64,000 bases of DNA from Runella sp. SP2 (GCF_003711225.1 NZ_CP031030.1:1488001-1552000); one strand, 5' to 3'. Positions 51,000 through 60,576 are shown, counted from the stretch's first letter. Made by a program: numbers and translations. The notes: generated by a model not told the origin, from the sequence alone.

Positions 51000-52187
51000 A
51001 TGTCTCAAAATCGTTTTTTACTACTACTCATTCTTGGCCTGCTTTCAGCGATTGGGCCTTTTTCCATCGACTCTTACCTTTCAGGGTTTCCAAGCATAGC
51101 CACCGATTTGAAGGTATCAATTGATGAGGTTTCGTATTCGCTTTCAAGTTTTTTTATCGGCATTTCATTGGGTCAGATGCTCTACGGGCCGTTGCTTGAC
51201 CGATTTGGACGAAAAAAACCTTTACTCATCGGATTGGTAATTTACATCTTAGCTTCTTTGGGTTGTGTCGTGGTTCAATCCATAGAAATGCTCATTGTTT
51301 TGCGTTTCTTCCAAGCCATAGGAGGGTGCGTTGGAATAATTGCCCCTAGAGCTATCGTTCGCGATACTTTTCCTGTCCAAGAATCAGCCAAAATATTCTC
51401 CACATTAATGCTCATTCTCGGAGTGTCGCCCATCATTGCCCCTACATTTGGAGGGTACATGGTCGCTATCTGGGGCTGGCATTCTGTATTTATTGTTCAA
51501 GCATTGGTAGGATTCATTTTGTTTGTGTCAGTGCTTATCTTTTTGCCCGAAAGTAAAGAAGCAGATACCTCCGTTTCACTTCATCCCAAGGCGGTGATTC
51601 CAAGTTTTTGGGGTATTTTTCGGACTCCTCACTTCTTTACTTACGCCTTCGCAGGTTCACTGATTTCGGGAAGTGTATATGCGTATATATCAGGGTCTCC
51701 CTTCGTTTTTATGGAACTTTTTAAAGCTACAGAACAACACTACGGTTGGATTTTTGGGCTACTGGCTGGTGGGCTTATCTTGAGTAGTCAACTTAATAAT
51801 TTGGTTTTGCGCAAAACCAAATCCGAAAAAATCGTAAACGTTGTTATTCCAATTCAAGTAGCATTTGGCTTACTATTGGTGTCGTCAAGCTTATTAGATT
51901 GGCTCAATTTATACAACACCATTTTTTTGTTGTTCTTATATTTTTGTTGTCAAGGGTTTAGCTTTCCCAATACCGCTGCTCTCTCGTTAGCCCCCTTTTC
52001 AAAACAAGCAGGTAGCGCTTCGGCTTTAATGGGGGCTTTACAAATGGGAATTGGTGCGCTAGCAGCAGCTTTAGTTGGCTATGGGGCCAATGGCACAAGT
52101 TTGCCAATGACAAGCGTTATGGCAGGCTGTGCAGTTATTGGATTTTTGGTTTTTAGAATAGGTGGTATCATACTGGAAAAAACGTAA
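51000..52187 (+). CDS. Bcr/CflA-type MFS drug efflux transporter
   Basis: 395 residues, 12 hydrophobic segments. The DHA1 family traits are LGLLSAIGPFSIDSYLSGFP, GQMLYGPLLDRFGRKKPLL (motif A) and RFFQAIGGCVGIIAPRAIVRD (motif C-like). It should expel small toxic compounds by proton antiport. It ends directly before the aldo/keto reductase remnant, so its 3' end marks a recombination boundary. Confidence 0.88.
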   Translation: MSQNRFLLLLILGLLSAIGPFSIDSYLSGFPSIATDLKVSIDEVSYSLSSFFIGISLGQMLYGPLLDRFGRKKPLLIGLVIYILASLGCVVVQSIEMLIVLRFFQAIGGCVGIIAPRAIVRDTFPVQESAKIFSTLMLILGVSPIIAPTFGGYMVAIWGWHSVFIVQALVGFILFVSVLIFLPESKEADTSVSLHPKAVIPSFWGIFRTPHFFTYAFAGSLISGSVYAYISGSPFVFMELFKATEQHYGWIFGLLAGGLILSSQLNNLVLRKTKSEKIVNVVIPIQVAFGLLLVSSSLLDWLNLYNTIFLLFLYFCCQGFSFPNTAALSLAPFSKQAGSASALMGALQMGIGALAAALVGYGANGTSLPMTSVMAGCAVIGFLVFRIGGIILEKT

Positions 52188-52188
52188 C

Positions 52189-52329
52189 TGGTTGAGAATC
52201 GAAAATGGTGAGGCCGCCAATCTTGCCCTATCTTCCGAAAAAATTGAAGAATTAACAAAGGCTTCAAAAGAAGTACGAATCATTGGAGCGCGTTATACCG
52301 AAGCAATGGAGAAAAGTACGGGGTTGTGA
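52189..52329 (+). pseudogene. C-terminal remnant of an aldo/keto reductase
   Basis: Read in the frame from 52189, 46 codons give WLRIENGEAANLALSSEKIE and end with [14 protein letters not shown] and a stop. The intact AKR at 46412-47398 ends [16 protein letters not shown], and the shared stretch begins at its [20 protein letters not shown]. No start codon or N-terminal domain remains, so a third aldo/keto reductase, or a partial duplication of the first, was deleted down to this piece. Confidence 0.88.
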
Positions 52330-52330
52330 T

Positions 52331-53242
52331 TTAATTCACCCCCCGATACTCCATCGGACTCACGCCTACTTTCTGCTTAAACAGACGGGTAAAGTGCTGA
52401 GGATATTTGAAACCCAATTCGTAAGCGATTTCATTCACCGTTTTATTACTCTCAAAAATTTTGCTCTTGGCCATGTCGAGCGTCTTGCTCAGAATGTAGT
52501 CTTTGGCCGATTGTCCCGTTTCTTTCTTGATTAAATCACCAAAATAGTTGGCAGAAAGATGCAATTCTGCTGCACAATATGCCACCGAAGGCAAACCAAT
52601 CGTTTGAGGATTTTCTGACAAAAAATAGCTATTCAATAACTCCTCAAATTTCTCTAAAATACCCTTGTGAGCAACATCTCTGGTGATAAACTGTCGGTCA
52701 TAAAAGCGTTGGCAGTAATCCAGAAACAGCTCTATATTGCTGGCTATGAGTTTTTTACTGTGTTTGTCAATAGGCTGTTTCAATTCAAATTCTATCTTCC
52801 CAAAAATATCAAGTATCATTGTTCTCTCATCATCAGATAGATGTAGGGCTTCATGGGTTTGATAGTTGAAAAACTTATAGTTGTGAATGGTTTTCCCCAA
52901 AGGTGTTCCTATCAAAAAATCAGGATGAAACAGCAATCCAAAACCCATCGGTTGATAAACTACCTTTGGATTTTCCATACTGATAAATTGACCAGGAGCA
53001 TAAAAAACCAACGTACCTGCCTGATAATCATAGTAATGGCGACCGTACCGCAAATCGCCGCATACCACATCTTTCAAAATAATACTGTACAATCCATAAT
53101 TAAATTTTATGGAATCCACATCTCCCCACTCTCTCGGATTCGCTTTTGAGTAATCAATTACGGTTACCAAGGGGTGCAGCGTTTTGTGGTTATTAGCGGC
53201 ATTGAATCCGCTGATGCTATCTATGTTTACTATCTTTTCCAT
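52331..53242 (-). CDS. AraC-family transcriptional regulator 2
   Basis: 303 residues from ATG 53242 (the open frame reaches 53311). Sensor domain with HYYDYQAGTLVFYAPGQFIS; C-terminal AraC HTH pair VAYCAAELHLSANYFGDLIKK and VNEIAYELGFKYPQHFTRLFKQKVGVSP. The regulator is divergent from the NTF2-like gene and convergent with the AKR remnant. Targets may be the 46-52 kb redox genes. Confidence 0.87.
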   Translation of the reverse strand: MEKIVNIDSISGFNAANNHKTLHPLVTVIDYSKANPREWGDVDSIKFNYGLYSIILKDVVCGDLRYGRHYYDYQAGTLVFYAPGQFISMENPKVVYQPMGFGLLFHPDFLIGTPLGKTIHNYKFFNYQTHEALHLSDDERTMILDIFGKIEFELKQPIDKHSKKLIASNIELFLDYCQRFYDRQFITRDVAHKGILEKFEELLNSYFLSENPQTIGLPSVAYCAAELHLSANYFGDLIKKETGQSAKDYILSKTLDMAKSKIFESNKTVNEIAYELGFKYPQHFTRLFKQKVGVSPMEYRGVN

Positions 53243-53398
53243 GCTCTTTTCCTTTGAAATCCATTCAAAATTAAAATATAAAAAATGCCATTCTACGTAT
53301 GAATACTGCAATCAGTAAAAATGGTAGAAAAAGCAGTGATTTTTATACCATCGGAGCGGTAAAGTTCTGTGAACTTTGTGCGTCAAATTCAAAAACAA

Positions 53399-53851
53399 AT
53401 GAAAATCAAGCACATCGTCTTCTGTTTCTTCTTTTTAGCAACAAATGTTTCCTTCGCTCAATCTTCCAAAGAAGAAGCAACTGTCCTGAAACTATCAAAA
53501 GACAAATGGCAATGGATGGCTGATAAAAACGTGGAAAAATTAAAAGACTTATTTGATGCCAAAGCCAAGTTTGTTCACATGAGCGGTACTTGGAAAACCG
53601 ACGAAGAACTTGAAATCATCAAAACAGGAAGCATCTGGTACAAAGAAGCCAAAGTCCATGACATTGCCATTGAAGTTTCGGGAAATACTGCCCTCGTTTG
53701 GAATAGAATTACGCTGGTTGCTATGGTGAGAGGTAATGAGGCTATCACCGAATTTACCGTGACTGAAGTTTATCAAAAACAAGGAGAAAGTTGGAAAATG
53801 TTAGCTCTAACCTTCAGCAGCGTGCGCGATACGCACCAGATTAAGAAATGA
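53399..53851 (+). CDS. secreted NTF2-like (SnoaL/DUF4440-type) protein
   Basis: 150 residues from ATG 53399 with signal peptide (IVFCFFFLATNVSFAQ). The NTF2-like cone shows as LKLSKDKWQWMADKNVEKLKDLFDAKAKFVHMSGTWKTDEE, VEVSGNTALVWNR-type strands, and FTVTEVYQKQGESWKMLALTFS. Function not known; such proteins are accessory domains or small hydrolases and isomerases. Start of the + strand run that leads into the molybdo-enzyme genes. Confidence 0.8.
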   Translation: MKIKHIVFCFFFLATNVSFAQSSKEEATVLKLSKDKWQWMADKNVEKLKDLFDAKAKFVHMSGTWKTDEELEIIKTGSIWYKEAKVHDIAIEVSGNTALVWNRITLVAMVRGNEAITEFTVTEVYQKQGESWKMLALTFSSVRDTHQIKK

Positions 53852-53888
53852 GAATTTTCGAAGAAATTTCTTAGTTTTATTTCAAAAA

Positions 53889-56126
53889 ATGCAAATGAAG
53901 CCACAAAGTCGCCGTTCATTCTTAAAAGCCTCTGCTCTTTCGGGTGGTGGCTTTATGCTGAGTCTTAGTTTTTTGTCGGGTTCGACCTCATCAGCAGCTA
54001 ATACTATTGAAAGTTTACCGCTGGCGTTCAATGAACTTAACGGTTTCGTAAAAATCACTGCCGATAATGTCATCAAAATCATGTCGCCCAATCCCGAGGG
54101 CGGACAAGGCGTAAAAACCTCCATGCCCATGATTGTGGCGGAAGAATTGGACGTTGATTTCTCGAAAATCATTATTGAACAAGCCGATTTAGATACCAAA
54201 CATTTTACCCGACAATTTATTGGTGGTAGTCAGGCTATCCACCAAGGTTGGCTGCCGTTGCGCCAAGCAGGGGCGGCTGCCCGCCAAATGCTCCGTGAAG
54301 CCGCCGCCAAAACATGGAATGTGCCAGTAGAAGAAATCAGTACTGAATTGGGCGTTTTGCATCATAAAAACTCAGGGAAATCTGCGAAATATGGCGAAAT
54401 GGCAACGGCTGCGGCACAAATTCCAGTGCCTACAGCTATAAAATTGAAGGCAGTAAAGGATTTTAAAATCATCGGAAAAAGCCAACGAAATGTAGATTTA
54501 GATAAAATTGTTTCGGGAAAGCCACTCTTTGGTATTGATACCAAAGTGGATGGAATGTTGATAGCCATGATTGTTCATCCGCCAGCCATGGGTTTGAAAT
54601 TTAAAGCTATTCAAAACGGGGCGATTGTTAAGAAAATGAAGGGCATTAAGGCTATTTTTCCTATCAAAATCTTTAATGACGATTACGAAAAAACTTTTTT
54701 TGACACCAATCAATTCAATGAAGTAGTTGCGATTGTGGGCAATAGCACTTGGGAGGTTATGCAAGCAAAAAAAGCCTTGAAAATTGATTGGCAAGAAGCT
54801 GAAACCATTGCTGAAAAAAGAAATATGATGGGTCGTAAAATGACCCAAAACATACCAGCAGGCTTAGAAAATTCAAATGACCATGCAGCAAAATTAGCCG
54901 AAGGCTTATCGAAACCTGCTAACGTTCGCCGAAAAGATGGAGACGTTGAAAATGCCTTCAAAAATGCGTCAAAAGTAATTGAACGTACATATAATGCTCC
55001 ATTTTTGGCTCACAACTGCATGGAGCCAATGAATTTCTTTGCCCATGTTACCGACGAAAAAATATCGCTTTCAGGGCCACTCCAAAAACCCGAATTTACC
55101 GAGCAAGCCCTTTCAGCTCGTTTGGGAATTCCTTTGGAGAAAATAGATATAAAAATGACCCGTTTGGGAGGGGGCTTTGGTCGCCGCTCGTATGCACATT
55201 GGTTGATAGAAGCGGCTTTGATTTCTCAAAAAGTAAACGCACCTGTCAAACTCATTTATACCCGTGAAGACGACATGACAGCGGGAATTTATCGCCCAAT
55301 GTACTCGGCAAAATACCGTGCGGCCCTTGATACCAACAATAATTTGATAGGTTTTCACGTAAAAGTGGGTGGAATGCCACAGACTCCTTTAGCTCCTAAT
55401 CGCTTTCCTGCGGGAGCGGTTGACAATTATTTAGCTGAAGACTTTACCATCGACACCAACATTACGGTAGGTTCTTATAGAGCCCCACATTCCAATTTTA
55501 TGGCGGCTGCCGAGCAATCATTTCTCGATGAAGTGGCCGAAGCCGCAGGCAAAGACCCGATAGCGTTCCGATTAGAATTGCTCAAACGAGCCAAAGTAAA
55601 TCCCGTCGGTAAAAACAACGATTATCATCCCGAACGCTTCGCAAAAGTAATAGAACTGGTGCGGGATAAAGCCAATTGGGACGCTACTAAAACCTCCAAG
55701 AAATTAGGTTTTTCCGCCTATTTCTGTCACGATTCGTATGCTGCTCATGTGCTTGATTTAGAAATCAAAGACGGTTCGCCTCAAATTAATAAAGTATGGT
55801 GTGCCATTGATTGTGGAATCGTGGTCAATCCTGATGCTGCTAAAAATATGTCAGAAGGTGGAATTGTTGATGCGATTGGTGCTGCCATGTACGGAAAAAT
55901 GACATTCTCGAAAGGTGTTCCAGAGGCTAATAATTTTCATCAATATCGCATGATTCGTCATAGCGAAGCTCCGAAAGCGATTGAAATTCATTTTGTAGAA
56001 AATACTGAAAAACCCACGGGCATGGGTGAGCCAGCCTATCCGCCTGTCTATGCTGCTTTGGCAAATGCTTTATACAAGGCAACAGGCAAGCGTCTTTACA
56101 ATCAACCTTTCAGCGAAAACGTATAA
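53889..56126 (+). CDS. molybdopterin-binding dehydrogenase subunit 1 (TAT exported)
   Basis: 745 residues of the xanthine dehydrogenase/isoquinoline 1-oxidoreductase large-subunit family. TAT leader MKPQSRRSFLKASALSGGGF. Motifs: NPEGGQGVKTSMPMIVAEEL, APFLAHNCMEPMNFFAHV, MTRLGGGFGRRSYA, YTREDDMTAGIYRPM, and the C-terminal TGMGEPAYPPVYAALANAL with the catalytic Glu expected in GMGEP. It hydroxylates a heterocycle or aldehyde in the periplasm. It needs the 2Fe-2S subunit encoded 112 bases downstream. Paralogous to the protein at 56716. Confidence 0.87.
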   Translation: MQMKPQSRRSFLKASALSGGGFMLSLSFLSGSTSSAANTIESLPLAFNELNGFVKITADNVIKIMSPNPEGGQGVKTSMPMIVAEELDVDFSKIIIEQADLDTKHFTRQFIGGSQAIHQGWLPLRQAGAAARQMLREAAAKTWNVPVEEISTELGVLHHKNSGKSAKYGEMATAAAQIPVPTAIKLKAVKDFKIIGKSQRNVDLDKIVSGKPLFGIDTKVDGMLIAMIVHPPAMGLKFKAIQNGAIVKKMKGIKAIFPIKIFNDDYEKTFFDTNQFNEVVAIVGNSTWEVMQAKKALKIDWQEAETIAEKRNMMGRKMTQNIPAGLENSNDHAAKLAEGLSKPANVRRKDGDVENAFKNASKVIERTYNAPFLAHNCMEPMNFFAHVTDEKISLSGPLQKPEFTEQALSARLGIPLEKIDIKMTRLGGGFGRRSYAHWLIEAALISQKVNAPVKLIYTREDDMTAGIYRPMYSAKYRAALDTNNNLIGFHVKVGGMPQTPLAPNRFPAGAVDNYLAEDFTIDTNITVGSYRAPHSNFMAAAEQSFLDEVAEAAGKDPIAFRLELLKRAKVNPVGKNNDYHPERFAKVIELVRDKANWDATKTSKKLGFSAYFCHDSYAAHVLDLEIKDGSPQINKVWCAIDCGIVVNPDAAKNMSEGGIVDAIGAAMYGKMTFSKGVPEANNFHQYRMIRHSEAPKAIEIHFVENTEKPTGMGEPAYPPVYAALANALYKATGKRLYNQPFSENV

Positions 56127-56138
56127 GTATGTAACTTT

Positions 56139-56177
56139 TTCTGTTTGATTTTCGTAAGTAACGGTTTGAAAACTGTT
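56139..56177 (+). promoter_or_regulatory. shared 39-bp upstream element, copy B, with -7 box
   Basis: TTCTGTTTGATTTTCGTAAG followed by TAACGGTTTGAAAACTGTT. The -7 box TATTTTTG is at 56200-56207, 22 bases after the element. This promoter would drive the 2Fe-2S subunit and subunit 2 separately from subunit 1. Confidence 0.65.
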
Positions 56178-56238
56178 GTTTTTTGTGGAAATTCCTGTAT
56201 ATTTTTGTTAAATTTTCTTTCTAACATATTCCTAAGTC

Positions 56239-56706
56239 ATGGCAAAGTATAATCTTAAAATCAATGGCAAAGCGCGTCAAGTGGATGTTGATCCAAACAC
56301 GCCCATGCTTTGGGTATTACGCGATAGTCTCAATTTGGTCGGTACAAAGTTTGGCTGCGGCATGGCTCAGTGCGGAGCTTGTACCATTCATTTGGACGGG
56401 AACGCCGTTCGCTCGTGCGTGTTGCCCGTGTCAGCGATTGGCAAATCAGCCATCACAACCATCGAAGGACTTTCTGAAAAAGGCGACCACCCCGTCCAAA
56501 AAGCGTGGCTCGAACATGATGTAGCACAATGCGGCTATTGTCAAACGGGGCAAATTATGACGGCAACGGCCTTGCTAAAAAATAACCCTAACCCGAGCGA
56601 AGCTGATATTGATGCCGCCATGAGCGGTAATATTTGCCGTTGTGGGACGTATTTGAGAATTAAAGATGCCATTAAATCTGCTGCCAAAACATCAAACGCT
56701 AAATAA
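56239..56706 (+). CDS. (2Fe-2S)-binding dehydrogenase small subunit
   Basis: 155 residues. Plant-type 2Fe-2S cluster ligands in [17 protein letters not shown], with a further Cys in RSC, and a second cluster domain with [12 protein letters not shown] and [16 protein letters not shown]. This is the small subunit of isoquinoline 1-oxidoreductase/aldehyde oxidase type enzymes. No signal peptide: such subunits are carried through TAT by the large subunit. Only one copy serves two large subunits here. The second large-subunit gene starts 9 bases downstream. Confidence 0.93.
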   Translation: MAKYNLKINGKARQVDVDPNTPMLWVLRDSLNLVGTKFGCGMAQCGACTIHLDGNAVRSCVLPVSAIGKSAITTIEGLSEKGDHPVQKAWLEHDVAQCGYCQTGQIMTATALLKNNPNPSEADIDAAMSGNICRCGTYLRIKDAIKSAAKTSNAK

Positions 56707-56715
56707 GAAAAGACG

Positions 56716-58971
56716 ATGAAAAATATAAAATCACAAAGCAGAAGAGATTTTCTAAAGTCTTCGGCTTTGGCAGGCGGCGGGATGATGCTCAGTTTTAGCT
56801 GGTTTTCGAGCGCCAAAGCCGCTGAAAAAATACAGGAATTGAACTTGCCAGAGCCACAGTGGTCAGAGCTAGCCGCTTACATCAAAATTACACCCGATAA
56901 TGTCGTGAAAATTTTGGTGCCCAATCCAGAGTTTGGCCAAAACGTGATGACTTCGTTGCCAATGATGGTAGCTGAAGAACTCGACGTTGATTGGAAAAAC
57001 GTGGTGGTCGAAATGAGTACGCACGACAATGTCAAATACGGAGCACAGTTTACGGGGGGAAGTAATTCGGTAAGAATGTACTGGAAACCGCTCCGAAATG
57101 CAGGGGCGGCTGCCCGTCAAATGCTCATCGAAGCGGCAGCACAAACGTGGGGAGTGACGGCTTCTGAAATTACAACGAAAGCGGGTATTTTGTCGCATTC
57201 GAGTGGAAAAACGGCGAACTATGGCCAAATGGCCTCAAAAGCGGCTACCTTGCCCGTTCCGAAAGACGTCAAATTGAAAGCTCCTAAAGATTTCTCCATC
57301 GTAAGTCATTCAAAGAAAAATACCGAAGGCGTAAAAGTGGTAACAGGAAAGCCGCTTTTTGGGATGGATTACAAAGTAGATGGAATGTTGATTGCCATGA
57401 TTCAGCACCCGCCTGCTTTCGGTATGAAACTCAAGTCGTTTGATGCCACTGCCGTCAAGAAAATGCCAGGTATCAAAGACGTATTTAGCTTTAAATTGTA
57501 TGACGACGGGTTTGAGCAGGCAGGTTTTGATACCCGCGCTTTCAACGAAATGATAGCTATTGTAGGGAATAGTACTTGGGAGGTGATGAACGCCCGCAAA
57601 AAGTTGGTTGTGCAATGGGAAGCGGCGGGCGAGGTGAAAGAAACCATGATGGGGAGAGGTGGTAAGCGGGAAGTGACCGTGCCTGGCCGATTAGAAACCA
57701 CAAGTGCGCAATTTGAGATGATGGCGGAGTATGCTGCAAGACCAGCCCAACAACTCCGAAAAGATGGTGACCCTGAAACGGCTTTCAAAAATGCGGCTCA
57801 AATCATTGAACGCACGTACAATGCACCGTTTTTGGCCCATAATTGCATGGAACCCATGAACTTCTTTGCGCACGTACAAGAAGACAAAGCCTTGGTAGCG
57901 GGACCGTTGCAAGCGCCAGGCTGGATGGAGCCAACTCTTGTAAAATTGTTAAACCTCCCTGCCGATAAAATCGAAATTCAAATGACGCGCATGGGGGGAG
58001 GTTTTGGACGCAGGGCCTACGGGTCTTACGTGTATGAAGCGGCCCGTATTTCCCAAAAAATGAAAGCCCCCGTCAAGCTGATTTATACGCGGGAGGATGA
58101 CATGACGTACGGAATTTACCGACCCATGTACACCGCTACGTATCGGGCGGCGTTGGATGCCAATAAAAACCTGATTGGTTTCCACGTCAAAGGCGGAGGA
58201 ATCCCCGAAAACCCCGTTCATGCCAATCGTTTTCCTGCGGGTGCGGTGGACAATTACTTGGCCGAAGGCTGGGAAATTCCGTCAAATATCACAATTGGGG
58301 CATTTAGAGCACCGCGTTCCAATTTCAACGCTGCTGCCGAGCAGTCGTTTTTGGACGAAGTAGCAGCTGCGATGGGCAAAGACCCGATTGAAATGCGGTT
58401 GGAGTTGCTGAAACGGGCCAAAGAAAACCCCGTGGGTAAAAACAATGATTACGATGCCAACAGATACATCGGTGTATTAGAACTGCTGAAAGAAAAATCG
58501 GGCTGGGGAAAACCCGAAAATGCGGGTAAAAAACGGGGCGTTGCGGCCTATTTTTGCCACGCTTCCTACGCGGGGCATGTCGTTGATATGGTGATGAAAG
58601 ACGGTCAGCCGTACGTGGAGGCTGTCACATCAGCTATTGACTGTGGAGTCGTCGTCAACCCTGATGCTGCTCGCAATATGGTGCAGGGAGCCGTAGTGGA
58701 CGGTATTGGAAATTCGTTTTATGGCGCTTTAACGCACAAAGACGGGGCGGCGGAGCAAAACAACTTCCATACTTACCGCATGATTCGCCACAACGAAGCA
58801 CCGAAGAAAATTGACGTTCATTTTGTGCAAAGCGAAGTTGACCCGACAGGACTTGGTGAGCCGCCGTTCCCGCCTGTGTTTGGGGCGGTTGCCAATGCGT
58901 TGTTTCAAACGACGGGCAAACGTTACTATAATCAGCCGTTTAAGGTAGAAATTGAAAAGCCGAAGTCATAA
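56716..58971 (+). CDS. molybdopterin-binding dehydrogenase subunit 2 (TAT exported)
   Basis: 751 residues, TAT leader IKSQSRRDFLKSSALAGGGM. It shares all main motifs with the 53889 protein (NAPFLAHNCMEPMNFFAHV, GGGFGRRAYG, YTREDDMTYGIYRPM, TGLGEPPFPPVFGAVANALF), and differs in the substrate-channel stretches (GAQFTGGSNSVRMYWKPLRN against ARQFIGGSQAIHQGWLPLRQ-like). Probably a different substrate but a shared 2Fe-2S partner. No GC-rich repeats. A terminator follows. Confidence 0.87.
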   Translation: MKNIKSQSRRDFLKSSALAGGGMMLSFSWFSSAKAAEKIQELNLPEPQWSELAAYIKITPDNVVKILVPNPEFGQNVMTSLPMMVAEELDVDWKNVVVEMSTHDNVKYGAQFTGGSNSVRMYWKPLRNAGAAARQMLIEAAAQTWGVTASEITTKAGILSHSSGKTANYGQMASKAATLPVPKDVKLKAPKDFSIVSHSKKNTEGVKVVTGKPLFGMDYKVDGMLIAMIQHPPAFGMKLKSFDATAVKKMPGIKDVFSFKLYDDGFEQAGFDTRAFNEMIAIVGNSTWEVMNARKKLVVQWEAAGEVKETMMGRGGKREVTVPGRLETTSAQFEMMAEYAARPAQQLRKDGDPETAFKNAAQIIERTYNAPFLAHNCMEPMNFFAHVQEDKALVAGPLQAPGWMEPTLVKLLNLPADKIEIQMTRMGGGFGRRAYGSYVYEAARISQKMKAPVKLIYTREDDMTYGIYRPMYTATYRAALDANKNLIGFHVKGGGIPENPVHANRFPAGAVDNYLAEGWEIPSNITIGAFRAPRSNFNAAAEQSFLDEVAAAMGKDPIEMRLELLKRAKENPVGKNNDYDANRYIGVLELLKEKSGWGKPENAGKKRGVAAYFCHASYAGHVVDMVMKDGQPYVEAVTSAIDCGVVVNPDAARNMVQGAVVDGIGNSFYGALTHKDGAAEQNNFHTYRMIRHNEAPKKIDVHFVQSEVDPTGLGEPPFPPVFGAVANALFQTTGKRYYNQPFKVEIEKPKS

Positions 58972-58992
58972 AATAGACTTTTTAATAACTAT

Positions 58993-59030
58993 AGCCGCGA
59001 ATCCGCTAATGATGTGTATTCGTGGCTTTT
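58993..59030 (+). terminator. rho-independent terminator
   Basis: AGCCGCGAAT (58993-59002) pairs with ATTCGTGGCT (59018-59027, one G-T), followed by TTTTCTGTG. It closes the molybdo-enzyme operon. Confidence 0.75.
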
Positions 59031-59135
59031 CTGTGTGTATATGTGAAAAATCAATCGTCAAGAAAAAAGGAGAGAGATACTGTAATCAATAAATTTATAT
59101 AAATTTGTAGATTATAATCTGTAGATTTATATAAA

Positions 59136-60257
59136 ATGATAGAAAGAAAGCTCAAGGTGCACTTGGAAGGTCACTGGAATGAGGGTAAAGTATTGATTGT
59201 TTTAGGGCCGCGCCAAGTGGGCAAAACAACCTTATTGGAATATTTGTGCAGCCAAACAGGGGACTACCTTTTATTAAATGGTGATGACCCGATTGTGCGA
59301 CAGACCCTTGAAAACATCGGGGAGGTGCAGCTCAAACAACTCATTGGGAAGTACCAAACGGTGTTTATTGACGAAGCCCAAAGGATTCCCAACATTGGAC
59401 TTACGCTAAAAATTATTCACGACCGCATCAAAAATATAAGGGTTGTGGTAAGTGGTTCGTCAGCGTTGGAATTGAGCAGCAATATCAACGAGCCACTCAC
59501 AGGGCGTAAATGGGAGTATCATTTATATCCTATTAGTTGGCAAGAGTTAAGTCAGCATATAGGTTTTTTAGGAGTAAAACAACAGTTTGAAATACGACTC
59601 ATTTATGGAATGTATCCCGAAATAATCAATAGACTTGGTGATGAAGAGGCTGTTTTGAAACAGTTGGCAAGCAGCTATTTGTACAAAGATTTATTGAATT
59701 ATAATGGTATTCGTAAGCCAGAAATTTTATCTAAGTTGTTGATTGCTTTGGCATTACAAGTTGGGTCGGAGGTTTCGTACAATGAGTTGGCTCAATTGCT
59801 CAGAATAGATCGAGCGACGGTAGAACAGTATATTGGGCTGCTGGAACAAGCATACGTAATTTTTAGACTTAACCCACTTAGTCGAAATGTTCGGAACGAA
59901 ATTAGTTCGAGCAGGAAAATCTACTTTTACGATAATGGTATTAGAAACGCCCTCATTGGGAATTTTAATCCGTTGGCATTAAGAAATGATACAGGAGCTT
60001 TATGGGAAAACTTCTTGATAAGCGAGCGTCTGAAAGCAAATCACTACAACAACAGTACGACAAAAGCTTATTTTTGGCGAACCCACGCCCAGCAAGAAAT
60101 TGATTATATTGAAGAACGAGGCGGACAGATGTATGCGTACGAATTCAAATGGAATCCCAAAGCCAAAAATAAGTTCCCCAATTCTTTTGTAGAAGCATAT
60201 CAACCAGTTGAAAAACAGCTGATTATTCCTGATAATTTTGAGGATTTTTTGAGATAA
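59136..60257 (+). CDS. AAA-type ATPase with DUF4143 domain
   Basis: 373 residues. Walker A is GPRQVGKTTLL, Walker B TVFIDEAQRI, sensor-type VVVSGSSALEL; then the DUF4143 C-terminal part (LYKDLLNYNGIRKPEILSKLL, winged-helix-like VSYNELAQLLRIDRATVEQYIGLLEQAYVIFRL, and AYFWRTHAQQEIDYIEERGG with nuclease-like E-I-D-Y). A widespread family with frequent horizontal transfer; function not established, though a toxin/antitoxin or defence role has been discussed. A truncated relative lies 45 bases downstream on the opposite strand. Confidence 0.83.
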   Translation: MIERKLKVHLEGHWNEGKVLIVLGPRQVGKTTLLEYLCSQTGDYLLLNGDDPIVRQTLENIGEVQLKQLIGKYQTVFIDEAQRIPNIGLTLKIIHDRIKNIRVVVSGSSALELSSNINEPLTGRKWEYHLYPISWQELSQHIGFLGVKQQFEIRLIYGMYPEIINRLGDEEAVLKQLASSYLYKDLLNYNGIRKPEILSKLLIALALQVGSEVSYNELAQLLRIDRATVEQYIGLLEQAYVIFRLNPLSRNVRNEISSSRKIYFYDNGIRNALIGNFNPLALRNDTGALWENFLISERLKANHYNNSTTKAYFWRTHAQQEIDYIEERGGQMYAYEFKWNPKAKNKFPNSFVEAYQPVEKQLIIPDNFEDFLR

Positions 60258-60301
60258 AACATGCCAAGATAGTTTAGTATTAGGAAGGCATTCACCATTT
60301 A

Positions 60302-60475
60302 TTAATGAGGTAGTTTTTGGTCGAATTTTGTTAAAATAACTTGTTCAAATTCTCTTTTCCCAAACTCTTTCATCAGCCATGTTTTTCCTACTTGTCTTGC
60401 TCCTTGCAAAATGAGCGGCTTTCTTGTGGACGAATTTTTCCAGTTTAGTAGGTCTTGATATATGTGTTGTATCAT
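60302..60475 (-). pseudogene. truncated AAA/DUF4143-type ATPase gene, N-terminal piece
   Basis: 57 codons: MIQHIYQDLLNWKNSSTRKP, LILQGARQVGKTWLMKEFG (Walker A) and EFEQVILTKFDQKLPH, then a stop. Intact members have about 380 residues, so only the N-terminal tenth to sixth remains. It resembles the intact gene at 59136 in family but not in close sequence, so it is a separate degraded member. Confidence 0.75.
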
Positions 60476-60495
60476 ATTTTTCCTTTGAAAAAGTG

Positions 60496-60576
60496 TCACC
60501 TTCCCGAAAGTTCCAAACTTTCGGGAAGGTGATAATTGATGTTCCAATAAAAGTTTCAAACTTTTGGGAAGGTGAC
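60496..60576. repeat. CTTCCCGAAAG palindrome, copies 2 and 3
   Basis: A perfect 17-bp stem with a 3-base loop: TCACCTTCCCGAAAGTT (60496-60512) and its complement (60516-60532). A second, decayed copy follows (AAAAGTTT/AAACTTTT at 60549-60565, then GGGAAGGTGAC). Same arm as 43019-43052. It is just upstream of the truncated ATPase gene. Confidence 0.78.
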
